Positions 53,646-64,000 of a stretch of DNA of 64,000 nucleotides are shown here, one piece after another (position 1 is the stretch's first letter; every line of letters begins with the position of its first letter). The notes below the pieces were generated by a model. It was not told the DNA's origin, did not search any database, and was given only the letters and a program-made list of their open reading frames with translations. The stretch comes from Amycolatopsis orientalis DSM 43388 (GTDB taxonomy: Bacteria > Actinomycetota > Actinomycetes > Mycobacteriales > Pseudonocardiaceae). The stretch spans positions 62,001-126,000 of the forward strand of contig NZ_ASXG01000079.1 of assembly GCF_000411975.1 (NCBI RefSeq), in the 5' to 3' direction. The translations under genes and the position numbers were made by a program.

Positions 53646-54517
53646 TGGCTGCCGAAGCTCCGGCCGGGCTCGAGGAGAGCGTGGTCGAGACGCCGGACGG
53701 CGCGCGGCTGGCCCTGCGCCTGCTGCCGCACCCCGACCCGGCCGCGCCGGTGGCGCTCGTGCTGCCGGCGATGGCGATCAAGGCGAAGTTCTACCTTCCG
53801 CTGCTGAAGGCCCTGCACGCCGCCGGACTCACCGCGGCGGTCGCCGATCTGCGCGCGCAAGGCGACAGCGAGCCGAAGCTGGGCGAGGGCCCGGGTTTCG
53901 GCTACCGCGAGCTGCTTGAGGTGGACCTGCCGGCAGTCGCCGCGGCTCTGCGGGCCCGCTTCCCGCAGGCGCCGCTGCACCTGTTCGGCCACAGCGTCGG
54001 CGGGCAGCTGGCGTTGCTTCACGCCGCGGCCGAGCCCGAGGGCGTCGCGAGCGTGACCACCATCGGCACCGGATCCGTCTACTGGCGCTCGTTCCCGGCG
54101 CCGCGGCGGCTGTCGATCCTCGCCACCACCCAGTGGGTCGGGCTCGTGTGCCGGGTGCGCGGAAACTGGCCCGGCGGCGGCGGGATCGGCCCGATGACCG
54201 GCGGGGTGATGGCCGATTGGGTGCGCCACGCGCGCACCGGACGCTACCGCCCGCGCGGCACCGCTCGCGACTACGACCGGTTGCTCGCCGGGCTCGCCCT
54301 GCCCGTGCTCGCCGTCTCGCTGGACAAGGACCCGCTCGGTCCCGAGTCGACGGTGCGGTTCCTGTGCGAGCGGATGCCGTCGGCGAAACTCGCGCGCTGG
54401 CACATCGACGGATCGTCGGGGCTCAAGCACCTCGGCCACGCCTCCTGGGTGAAGGACAGCGACCTGGTCGGCCCGGCGGTGGCCGCCTGGATGACCTCGG
54501 GCAAGGTTCCCGGGTGA
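53645..54517 (+). CDS. Alpha/beta hydrolase
   Basis: 290 residues. LVLPAMAIKAKFYLPLLKAL, nucleophile Ser in LFGHSVGGQLAL, and late His in GLKHLGHASW. It resembles membrane-lipid or ester hydrolases of the alpha/beta fold; substrate unknown. Coupled to the hotdog gene. Confidence 0.82.
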   Translation: MAAEAPAGLEESVVETPDGARLALRLLPHPDPAAPVALVLPAMAIKAKFYLPLLKALHAAGLTAAVADLRAQGDSEPKLGEGPGFGYRELLEVDLPAVAAALRARFPQAPLHLFGHSVGGQLALLHAAAEPEGVASVTTIGTGSVYWRSFPAPRRLSILATTQWVGLVCRVRGNWPGGGGIGPMTGGVMADWVRHARTGRYRPRGTARDYDRLLAGLALPVLAVSLDKDPLGPESTVRFLCERMPSAKLARWHIDGSSGLKHLGHASWVKDSDLVGPAVAAWMTSGKVPG

Positions 54518-54604
54518 CATAGGCCACAAACGCCCGTGCGGTTCACGGCTCGTTCGCCTTGGCGGACGACTATGGACCGCGCCGTGCGGGCGGAGGTGGT
54601 GGCG

Positions 54605-55537
54605 GTGGAGTACCGGCATGTGCTGGCCTTCCTGGCGATCGCGGACGAACTGCACTTCGGCCGCGCCGCCGCGAAGCTGCACCTCACCCAGCCCTCGCTG
54701 AGCCAGCAGCTGCAGCGCCTGGAACGCACCCTCGGCGTCGAGCTGGTCGCGCGGACCACCCACGAGGTGCGGCTCACGCGGGCCGGCGCGGCGTTCGAGG
54801 TCGAGGCGCGGGAGCTGGTGCGGCAGGTGGACCTCGCCCGGCGCTCGGCGCGGGAAGCCGCGGCCGGGCGGTCGGGCACGGTCCGCGTCGGCTACAACTT
54901 CCCGGCGGCCCAGCACGTGCTGCCGCCGGTGCTGGAGAAGATGCAGGCCGGCTTCCCCGAGGTCTCGGTGGTGCTCGAGGAGAAGCGCACCGGCCCGCAG
55001 CTGCGCGCCCTCGAAAACGGCGAGATCGACGTCGCGCTCGTCTACGGCCGCCCGGCCACGGCGAAGTTCCGCTACCGGCGGCTGATGCGGCAGTCGCTCG
55101 TGGCGGTCGTGCGGCAGCGCCACAAGTGGGCCGGGCGGCCCGGCGTGCCGTTCGCCGAATTGGCCGGGCAGCCGTGCGTGCTGTTCGAACGCGACCTGTG
55201 CCCGGCGATGTACGACGCGATCGTGGGCGCCGCCGACGAGGCGGGCATCGGGCTGGACGTGGTCCACGAAATCGACCACCCCGCCACGACGGAAATCCTG
55301 GTGACCGCGAGATCGCTCGTCGGTTTCGCGTCTATTTCCCGCGCGATGCTCGCGGGCGCGGTGGCGGGCGGCGCGCGCACGGTCGCGATTCCGCTCTACG
55401 ACCCGGTTCCCACCGTCGATCTGTACGTCGTGTGGCGCGACGACGAGGACGACCGGGTGCGCGATTCGTTTCTCGAATGCCTCGACGCCGCGGGACCGTT
55501 TTCCAGTCCGCCATTACGCAAGTCAATCAGGTCATGA
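54605..55537 (+). CDS. LysR-family regulator (paralogue 2)
   Basis: 310 residues from GTG 54605 (GGAGG 8 bases before). LysR helix-turn-helix [35 protein letters not shown] and effector domain. Very similar throughout to the regulator at 43803. It is the first gene of the PfaD-carboxylase operon; its stop overlaps an in-frame ATG of pfaD (ATGA at 55534). It is a probable activator of the cluster. Confidence 0.9.
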   Translation: MEYRHVLAFLAIADELHFGRAAAKLHLTQPSLSQQLQRLERTLGVELVARTTHEVRLTRAGAAFEVEARELVRQVDLARRSAREAAAGRSGTVRVGYNFPAAQHVLPPVLEKMQAGFPEVSVVLEEKRTGPQLRALENGEIDVALVYGRPATAKFRYRRLMRQSLVAVVRQRHKWAGRPGVPFAELAGQPCVLFERDLCPAMYDAIVGAADEAGIGLDVVHEIDHPATTEILVTARSLVGFASISRAMLAGAVAGGARTVAIPLYDPVPTVDLYVVWRDDEDDRVRDSFLECLDAAGPFSSPPLRKSIRS

Positions 55538-55590
55538 GTTCCGGCCGGACCGCGTTGACCGGGGTCCGGCGCGGGGCGAAGAATCGCGGT

Positions 55591-57161
55591 GTGAGCACAA
55601 CAGCCTTGCCGGATGCGGCCAGGGACCAGGAATCGATCTACCACCAACTGTCCACAGTGGATTCTCCGGTGTTCGTGACGCGCGACGAGCGCGGGGTCGC
55701 GCTCACCCGCGACGCCGCGGCCGCCCGCCGGGCCGAAGTGCTCGCCGCGGCGCCGGCGGTGCGGCCGGAATCGCTGGGGGACCCGGAGTTCCGCAAAGCG
55801 CACGGAGTCGGCCACGCCTACCACGCGGGCGCGATGGCCAACGGAATCGCGTCGGCCCGCATGGTCGCCGCGATGGCACGGGCCGGATTCTTGGCGTCGT
55901 TCGGCGCCGCGGGCGTGGTGCCCGCGAAGCTCGACGAAGCGCTCGCCGCGATCCGTCGCGAGGTGCCGGGGCGGCCGTTCGCCTGCAACCTGATTCACAG
56001 CCCGAGCGAGCCCGCGCTGGAGCGGGCGACCGTGGACGCCTGCCTGCGGCACGAGGTCCGCTGCGTCGAGGCGTCCGCGTTCCTCGACCTCACGCCCGAG
56101 GTCGTGCGGTACCGGCTGGCGGGGCTCGACCGCGGCGCCGACGGCCGGGTCGTGGCCGGCAACCGGGTCATCGCGAAGGTTTCGCGCGCCGAGGTCGCCG
56201 AGAAATTCCTGCGGCCCGCTCCGGAGAGCCTGGTGCGGGCCCTGCACGAGACGGGCGCGGTCACCGCGGACCAGGCTCGCTGGGCCGCCGAGGTCCCGAT
56301 GGCCGACGACATCACCGCCGAGGCCGACTCGGGCGGGCACACCGACCGCCGCCCGCTGGTCGTGCTGCTGCCCGCGCTGATCGCCCTGCGCGACCGCATC
56401 AGCCGGGAGAATCCGCACGCGGCGCCGGTCCGGATCGGCGCGGCCGGCGGGATCGGCACGCCCGCCGCGGCGGCGGCCGCGTTCGCCATGGGGGCGGCCT
56501 ACGTGGTCACCGGTTCGGTCAACCAGTCCTCGGTCGAGGCCGACCAGTCCGACGCGGTCAAGAAGCTCCTCGCCGCGGCCGGTGCGGCCGACACCGAGAT
56601 GGCCCCGTCGTCGGACATGTTCGAACTCGGGGTCGACGTGCAGGTCCTCAAGCGCGGCACGATGTTCCCGGCCCGCGCGCGGCGGCTCTACGACACTTAC
56701 CGTTCCTGCGCGGGCCTGGACGCGATCCCCGCGGCCGAGCGCGCGGACCTGGAGCGGAAGGTCTTCCAGCGTTCGTTCGACGAGGTGTGGGACGACTGCG
56801 TGCGCTACTTCTCCGAACGCGACCCGGACCAGCTCGAGCGCGCCGAGGGCAACCCGAAGCGGCGCATGGCGCTGGTCTTCCGCTGGTATCTCGGGCGGTC
56901 CTCGGGCTGGAGCATGAGCGCGGCTCCCGGCCGCGCGGCCGACTACCAGATCTGGTGCGGGCCGGCGATGGGCGCGTTCAACGAATGGGCCAGCGGCACT
57001 TACCTCGCCGCGCCGGGGCACCGGCAGGTGGCGGAGATCGCGGCCCAGATCATGCGCGGAGCCGCGTTCTCGGCCCGCGTGAGCCAGCTGCGCGCCGCCG
57101 GGGTCCGCCTGCCGGCGCGCTGCACCACCTACGTCCCAGTTCCGCTGGGGGAGGCGACGAG

Positions 57162-57165
<4 letters not shown>
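55591..57165 (+). CDS. pfaD: PfaD-family enoylreductase
   Basis: 524 residues, FMN-dependent TIM-barrel enoyl-ACP reductase as used in trans by PUFA synthases and trans-AT polyketide synthases. Diagnostic stretches: [113 protein letters not shown] 55591 fits family length; ATG 55534, coupled to LysR, is an alternative. Its ketosynthase partner is not in the window. Followed by ATGA into accDA. Confidence 0.9.
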
Positions 57166-58879
<1,714 letters not shown>

Positions 58880-58883
<4 letters not shown>

Positions 58884-59365
58884 CCACCGAAGTGAACGCG
58901 AGCGCGCCGATTGCGGAAGGAACAGACCAGGTGGTGACCGTGCTGCGCGAACAGGTGCTCGCGCTGTGCACGGAATCGCCGCGGCACCCGGCGACGGTCC
59001 GGGTGAGCGCGCACGGCGTGGCGGTGGAGGTCGAATGGCCGGAGCCGGCCGCGGCTTCCGTCGCCGAGGCCGAGCCGGCCTCGCCGGATGTCGCACCGGC
59101 GCCGGTCGCCGAACCGGCCGGAACGACGTCCGTGTGCGCGGAGACAGTCGGCACTTTTTACCGTGCGCCCGAACCCGGCGCGAAGCCGTTCGTGACCGAA
59201 GGCGACGTGATCGCCGCCGGCACGCAGATCGGCATCATCGAGGCGATGAAGCTGATGATCCCGGTGTCCTCCGATCGCGCGGGCCGCGTCGTCGAGTTCC
59301 GCGTGTCCGACGGGACGCCCGTAGAGCACGGGCAGCCGCTGCTGGTGCTGGAACCCGCGCCGTGA
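58880..59365 (+). CDS. accB: Biotin carboxyl carrier protein
   Basis: 161 residues. C-terminal biotinyl domain with Lys124 in [11 protein letters not shown], Ala/Pro/Glu-rich linker, and the thumb-like insertion [17 protein letters not shown] typical of acetyl-CoA carboxylase BCCP. Coupled on both sides (GTGA). Confidence 0.93.
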
Positions 59366-60699
59366 TCGGGTCGCTGCTGGTGGCCAACCGCGGCGAGATC
59401 GCGGTGCGGGTGATCCGGACGTGCGCGGAACTCGGCATCCGTTCGGTGGCGGTGCATTCGAGCGCCGACCGCGATTCCGCCGCCGTGCGGCTCGCCGACG
59501 AAGCGGTCCAAATCGGACCCCCGGCGGCCAAGGACAGCTATCTCGACATTCCCTCGGTGATCGAGGCGGCCCGCGGCCGGGGAGTCGAGGCGATTCATCC
59601 CGGGTACGGGTTTTTGTCGGAGAACGCGGATTTCGCCGAGATCTGCGAAGCCGAAGGGATCGCTTTCGTCGGCCCGCCGGCGAAGGTCATGGCGCAGCTG
59701 GGCGACAAGTCCAGCGCGCGCTCGCTCATGGCGGGCGCCGGGCTGCCGTTGCTGCCCGGCAGCCGCGACCCGCTCGGTGCGGCCGACGCGGCGAAACTGG
59801 CCGGGGAGATCGGGTACCCGGTGATCATCAAGGCCGTCGCGGGCGGGGGCGGCCGGGGCATGTCCGTCGTGCGGTCGGCCGCCGAGTTCCCGCGCGCCTG
59901 GACCCAGACGCGGGCTGCGGCGCAGGCGGTGTTCGGCGACGGCAGGCTCTACGTGGAGCGGTACCTCGACTCGGCGCGGCACGTCGAGATCCAGGTGCTC
60001 GCGGACCAGCACGGCTCGGTCGTGCATCTCGGCGCCCGCGACTGCTCGTTGCAGCGCAGGCACCAGAAGCTCGTGGAGGAGTCTCCGGCGCCGCTGCTGC
60101 CGCCGGAGCTGATCGACGAGATGGGCGCGGCAGCGGTGCGCGGAGCCGAGGCGGCGGGCTACGTCGGAGCCGGGACGTTCGAGTTCCTCGTGGACGAGGA
60201 GCGGCGGTTTTTCTTCATGGAGGTCAACTGCCGGCTGCAGGTCGAGCACCCGGTGACCGAGGCGGTGACCGGGCTGGACCTGGTACGGGAGCAGTTGCGG
60301 ATCGCCTCGGGCGAGCCGCTGGGCTTCGCCCAGGACGACGTGCGTCTGTCCGGCGCGGCCATCGAATGCCGGGTCAACGCCGAGGATCCCGCCCGGGAGT
60401 TCGCGCCCGCGCCCGGCCTGCTCGACGAATGCCGGCTTCCGGCCGGACCGTTCACGCGGGTCGACACCCACGCCTATCCGGGCTACCGCGTGCCGGCGCT
60501 GTACGACTCGCTGCTGGCCAAGGTGATCGTGTGGGCGCCGGACCGGGACGCGGCGATCGCGCGGATGCGGCGTGCCCTCGCGGAGGTCGAAGTGCGCGGC
60601 GCCGGGGTCGCCACGACCGCGGAGTTCCTGCACGAGGTGCTCGGCCATCCGCGGTTCCGCGCGGCCGAACACGACACGACCTTCATCGAGACACTGTGA
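59362..60699 (+). CDS. accC: Biotin carboxylase
   Basis: 445 residues. LLVANRGEIAVRVIRTCAELGI, KAVAGGGGRGMSVV, FMEVNCRLQVEHPVTEAVTGLDLV. Carboxylates biotin on AccB with ATP and bicarbonate. GTG start overlaps the accB stop. Confidence 0.93.
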   Translation: MIGSLLVANRGEIAVRVIRTCAELGIRSVAVHSSADRDSAAVRLADEAVQIGPPAAKDSYLDIPSVIEAARGRGVEAIHPGYGFLSENADFAEICEAEGIAFVGPPAKVMAQLGDKSSARSLMAGAGLPLLPGSRDPLGAADAAKLAGEIGYPVIIKAVAGGGGRGMSVVRSAAEFPRAWTQTRAAAQAVFGDGRLYVERYLDSARHVEIQVLADQHGSVVHLGARDCSLQRRHQKLVEESPAPLLPPELIDEMGAAAVRGAEAAGYVGAGTFEFLVDEERRFFFMEVNCRLQVEHPVTEAVTGLDLVREQLRIASGEPLGFAQDDVRLSGAAIECRVNAEDPAREFAPAPGLLDECRLPAGPFTRVDTHAYPGYRVPALYDSLLAKVIVWAPDRDAAIARMRRALAEVEVRGAGVATTAEFLHEVLGHPRFRAAEHDTTFIETL

Positions 60700-60716
60700 C
60701 CGGCCGGGAGGGCATC

Positions 60717-62435
60717 GTGCGGGAGTATCGCGTTGCGGCATTGGTCGAACCCGCGGACGACGAGGGGCTCGCGGACGCGGTCTTCGAGCGGAATCCGGGC
60801 GACGTCGTGTTCAGCCGCGCGACCGCGGGCGGCTGGTTCGACGTGACGGCCCGCGAGTTCACCACCGAGGTGCGCGAGGTGGCCAATGGCCTGGTGTCGG
60901 CCGGGATCGAGCCGGGTGACCGGGTGCTCGTCCTGGGGCGGACGAGCTACGAGTGGTCGGTCGCCGACTTCGCGGCGCTGAGCGTCGGGGCCGTGGTGGT
61001 CCCGGTGTACCCGACGTCGTCGGCCGAGCAGATCCGCCACATCATCGCCGATTCCCGGCCCGCGGCGGGTTTCGCCGAAACACCGCAGCAGCGGGAATTC
61101 CTGGCCGAGGCGGGACTTTCCGGGCCCTGCTGGCTTTTCGGCGAGCTGGCCGAGGGCGAGGTCGCCGACGAGGAGGTCGACCGGCGGCGGGCGGCCGTGC
61201 GCGCCGACGACCTCGCGACGATCGTCTACACCAGCGGCACCACCGGCGTGCCCAAAGGCTGCCTGCTGACCCACCGGAACGTGCTCGCGGCCGCCGCGAA
61301 CGTCGTGGAGCTGCTGCACGAGGTGTTCCGGCCGTCGTCCGGAGGACCGGCGTCCACCCTGCTGTTCCTGCCGCTCGCGCACGTATACGGCCGGGTCACG
61401 CAGTTCGGCTGCGTCTGGGCTGGCGTCCGTACCGGACTCGTCGGGACGCCCGCGGAACTGCTGGGCGCGCTGCCGTCGTTCGGCCCGACGTTCCTGGTCG
61501 GCGTGCCGTACCTGCTGGAGAAAATCCGGAAGGCGGCCCGGACCGCGGTCGGCGAAGCGGCGTTCCCGGCCGTGGACGCGGCTGCCGTCGCTCTGGGGCA
61601 CGCGCGGCGGCACAAGACCGACGAGCCGCACCTGCCGGTCGATTTCGCTGCGGCGCAAGAGAAATTGCGTGCGGCGATCGGCGGAAAGCTGCGGTACTTC
61701 GTGGCCGGCGGGGCCTCGCTGGAACCGTCCACAGCGGACTTTTTCGCCGCGCTGGACGTCGAAGTGCTCGGTGCGTACGGGCTCACCGAGGCGTCGTCGG
61801 CGGTCAGCATGAGCGCACCGGGGGCGAATCGTCCCGGTGCGGTCGGCCGGCCGGTGCCCGGCACGACGGTCGCGATCGCCGACGACGGCGAGATCCTCGT
61901 CCGCGGCGACCAGGTGTTCCCGGGGTACTGGCCGGACCGGGCCGGGGCGCCGGCGCCGTGGCTGGCCTCGGGCGACGTCGGGCTGCTGGACGACGACGGG
62001 TTCCTGCACCTCACCGGTCGGCGCAAGGAGATCATCGTGACCAGCGGCGGCAAGAACGTCGCGCCCGCGCCGCTGGAGGACCGGGTGCGGCTGCATCCGC
62101 TGGTGAGCAACTGCTTGGTGGTGGGGGAGGGGCGGCCGTTCGTCACCGCCCTGATCACTGTGGACGCGGCCGCGCTCGCGGGATGGGCCGAGGCCCATGG
62201 CGTGGACTGCGCGGACGGCGTGCCGGTGGACGACCAGCGGCTGCTGCGGGAAATCGCGAGTGCGGTGGACGGAGCCAACGCCCTGGTGTCCCGGGCGGAA
62301 TCGATCCGCCGGTTCGCGGTGCTGCCGCAAGACTTCTCGGTGGAGCGCGGACAGCTGACGGCGTCGTTGCGGCTTCGCCGGCACGTGCTCGAAGCGGAAT
62401 TCGAGGAGACGATTTCGGGGATGTACGGAAACTGA
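60717..62435 (+). CDS. Long-chain acyl-CoA synthetase (AMP-forming)
   Basis: 572 residues. TIVYTSGTTGVPKGCLLTH, GAYGLTEASSAVSMS, LTGRRKEIIVTSGGKNVAP identify the FAD15/long-chain acyl-CoA synthetase type. GTG 60717 is preferred because GGGAGG lies 5-6 bases before it; GTG 60696, overlapping the accC stop, is an alternative. It may make the starter acyl-CoA for the synthase. It is the last gene of the operon, before a terminator. Confidence 0.88.
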   Translation: MREYRVAALVEPADDEGLADAVFERNPGDVVFSRATAGGWFDVTAREFTTEVREVANGLVSAGIEPGDRVLVLGRTSYEWSVADFAALSVGAVVVPVYPTSSAEQIRHIIADSRPAAGFAETPQQREFLAEAGLSGPCWLFGELAEGEVADEEVDRRRAAVRADDLATIVYTSGTTGVPKGCLLTHRNVLAAAANVVELLHEVFRPSSGGPASTLLFLPLAHVYGRVTQFGCVWAGVRTGLVGTPAELLGALPSFGPTFLVGVPYLLEKIRKAARTAVGEAAFPAVDAAAVALGHARRHKTDEPHLPVDFAAAQEKLRAAIGGKLRYFVAGGASLEPSTADFFAALDVEVLGAYGLTEASSAVSMSAPGANRPGAVGRPVPGTTVAIADDGEILVRGDQVFPGYWPDRAGAPAPWLASGDVGLLDDDGFLHLTGRRKEIIVTSGGKNVAPAPLEDRVRLHPLVSNCLVVGEGRPFVTALITVDAAALAGWAEAHGVDCADGVPVDDQRLLREIASAVDGANALVSRAESIRRFAVLPQDFSVERGQLTASLRLRRHVLEAEFEETISGMYGN

Positions 62436-62440
62436 CGCCA

Positions 62441-62474
62441 GAAAAGCGGTGGCCGAGTGCGGTCACCGCTTTTC
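62441..62474. terminator. Bidirectional terminator
   Basis: Perfect 11-bp stem GAAAAGCGGTG / CACCGCTTTTC with A- and T-rich ends, between convergent stops. Confidence 0.8.
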
Positions 62475-62482
62475 GCGTACCC

Positions 62483-63013
62483 TCAGGCCGCGGCCAGCAG
62501 GCACAGGTAGTTGAAGTCCATGGTGGCCACCAGGGCGTCTTTGCCGTCGCGCAGCAACGCTTTTCCGGCGAGCTCGAATTGCGCCTCGGACCGGCTCGCG
62601 ACCGCGGCGGCGAGGTCCGGCCCGGACACCGTGCCGTGCGCCCGGATCCGGCCGTTCGCCGCGCGCAGGAACGTCGCCCGGGTGTCGCGCAGCACGAAGG
62701 TCCGCACGTGCAGGATCCGCGGCGCGATCGCGCCGGAGAACGCCGCCGCGCACGCGACCTCGGCGGCCAGGAACTGCGCGCCCGCGTGCACCGTGCCCAG
62801 GTGGTTGAGCATCTGCCCGGAGGCGGGCACCTCGGCGGACGCGGTCCCGGGCCCGAGTTCGGTGATGCGCACGCCCGCGAGGTTCACGAACGGGACGACG
62901 GTGTCGATCGTGGCGCGGATCTGCTCGTAGTCCGGGGCGGCCGCGCCGGCGAGCGACGCCAGCCGGGCCTGTGCGGCGGTGATTCCGGTGCTGGGCCCGT
63001 TTTTCGCAATCAT
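62483..63013 (-). CDS. Hotdog-fold thioesterase, paralogue 2
   Basis: 176 residues. HLGTVHAGAQFLAAEVACAAAF and FVLRDTRATF match the paralogue at 53124 (HLRTVHAGALFLAADVAGACAF, FVLRDSRIAF). No clear Shine-Dalgarno before ATG 63013. Likely an acyl thioesterase of the cluster. The 226 bases to the next gene hold the divergent promoters. Confidence 0.8.
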   Translation of the reverse strand: MIAKNGPSTGITAAQARLASLAGAAAPDYEQIRATIDTVVPFVNLAGVRITELGPGTASAEVPASGQMLNHLGTVHAGAQFLAAEVACAAAFSGAIAPRILHVRTFVLRDTRATFLRAANGRIRAHGTVSGPDLAAAVASRSEAQFELAGKALLRDGKDALVATMDFNYLCLLAAA

Positions 63014-63239
63014 GGCGGAATTACCGCACGGGCGGCCGGCGAATCGGTGAACCGGAAATGACGCGGCCGTCTCGCGGGCATTGCCGGTGCGACAATTGTG
63101 CGCCGGTAATCGGGGCGGCAAATGATGTGATCGGAAGGCGGAATGCTGATCAAGCCCCGGGCCGGTTCCGGGGTTGACTGTCGCCGTGGTCGCCGGTGAC
63201 CGCGCACCGGAATTCGAGCGACGCCTGGGAGGCACCCTG

Positions 63240-64000
63240 ATGTACGACGCGATCGTGATAGGCGCGCGCTGCGCGGGCTCACCGGCTGGCATGCTGCTCG
63301 CCCGGCGCGGCCACCGGGTGCTGGTGGTGGACCGCGCGACCTTCCCCAGCGACACGGTGTCCACTCACTACATCCAGCAGCGCGGTCTCGCCCGGCTCGC
63401 CGCGTGGGGCCTGCTGGACGAACTCGTCGCGACCGGCGTGCCCGCGATCAAACACATGACGGTGTCCTATCGGGACATCGTGATCGCCGGGTTCGCCGAC
63501 GCGATCGACGGCATCGATGTGACGTACGCGCCTCGCCGCACGGTGCTCGACCAGATTCTCGTCAACGGAGCGCGGGCCGCCGGTGCGGAGGTGCGCGAGG
63601 GCTTCACCGTGCGGGAGCTGATCTTCGAGGACGGCCGGGTCGTGGGGATCCGCGGCGTCGCCGCGGACGGCCAGGCGCACGAAGAGCGCGCCCGCATAGT
63701 CATCGGCGCGGACGGGCGCAATTCGTTCGTGGCCGAGGCGGTGGGAGCCCAGCGCTACCGCGAGGTGCCGGCCGAATGCTTTGTCTACTACAGCTATTTC
63801 AGCGGTCTGCGCACCGACTTCCACAGCCGCATCGGCGTGGGCGAGCAGATCGGCATCTGGCCCACCCACGACGACCGCACGCTCGTCGCCGTGATGCGCA
63901 AAGCCGAGGCCCTGCCGGAATTCCGGGCCGACGTCGAGGGCAACTTCCACGCGATCGCGCGGGCGATCGTGCCCGAGTTCGCCGAGGAACTCGCCGCGCA
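63240..64000 (+). CDS. FAD-dependent oxidoreductase, 3'-truncated
   Basis: The first 253 codons are present and the frame runs off the end. YDAIVIGARCAGSPAGMLLARRGHRVLVVDR is the N-terminal FAD-binding fold with the RCAG variant of the geranylgeranyl-reductase/halogenase-like group, and VIGADGRNSFVAEAVG is the second FAD motif. It could hydroxylate, reduce or halogenate; the missing part would decide. GGGAGG lies 7 bases before the ATG. It is probably part of the same cluster. Confidence 0.85.
   Translation, partial: MYDAIVIGARCAGSPAGMLLARRGHRVLVVDRATFPSDTVSTHYIQQRGLARLAAWGLLDELVATGVPAIKHMTVSYRDIVIAGFADAIDGIDVTYAPRRTVLDQILVNGARAAGAEVREGFTVRELIFEDGRVVGIRGVAADGQAHEERARIVIGADGRNSFVAEAVGAQRYREVPAECFVYYSYFSGLRTDFHSRIGVGEQIGIWPTHDDRTLVAVMRKAEALPEFRADVEGNFHAIARAIVPEFAEELAA

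Overview
The window is very GC-rich DNA with GTG/TTG starts, ATGA/GTGA gene overlaps and many TetR/IclR/LacI/MarR/PaaX-type regulators. It reads as chromosomal DNA of a filamentous actinomycete of the Pseudonocardiales type (Amycolatopsis-like). The genus is an inference from gene style, not from a marker gene. Both ends cut genes: the 3' part of a hydantoinase B subunit at the left edge and the 5' part of an FAD oxidoreductase at the right edge.

1-3.7 kb holds small unlinked genes: NUDIX hydrolase, HAD protein, a BPL_N-type lipoprotein behind a 15-bp palindrome, and a membrane protein with a Pro/Gly/Tyr/Gln tail. 3.8-17.1 kb is a sulfur-flavoured island. A sulfotransferase/SDR/DUF1214 operon sits behind a perfect KstR-type operator, followed by an IclR regulator, a SnoaL-like protein with a second KstR-like site, and cysD-cysNC, whose products make the sulfotransferase donor PAPS. 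Next is a coupled operon of an ADP-forming acyl-CoA synthetase, an alkylsulfatase-like metallo-beta-lactamase-fold protein, an MFS carrier and a second alkylsulfatase-like protein that has lost its metal ligands. A PucR-type regulator is divergent from it.

18.5-29.3 kb is housekeeping and catabolic: lipoprotein, gamma-glutamyltransferase, TetR, a single-chain BC-BCCP-CT acyl-CoA carboxylase with an AMP ligase, a UlaG-like metallo-hydrolase divergent from TetR across a 26-bp operator, and a LacI repressor. 29.6-35.8 kb is a LacI-controlled sugar ABC importer with a GH13 alpha-glucosidase. 36-39.4 kb has an ABC-F protein and a PaaX-crotonase pair. A tRNA-Pro(GGG) lies at 39.6 kb. It is followed by gene-poor DNA (39.7-43.8 kb) holding a cytosolic HtrA-like protease, a MarR/DUF1059 pair and two decayed genes.

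43.8-64 kb looks like part of a lipid or polyketide biosynthetic gene cluster, and is the most interesting section. An eight-gene minus-strand operon encodes a desaturase, ACP, cyclopropane-synthase-like methyltransferase, two P450s, type II thioesterase, a fatty acyl-AMP ligase fused to a hotdog thioesterase, and an alpha/beta hydrolase. A divergent plus-strand set encodes hotdog thioesterase, hydrolase, LysR, PfaD-type enoylreductase, fused AccDA, AccB, AccC and an acyl-CoA ligase. Two closely similar LysR regulators bracket the minus-strand operon. No ketosynthase is visible, so the polyketide or PUFA-type synthase that PfaD and malonyl-CoA would serve probably lies beyond the right edge or elsewhere in the genome.
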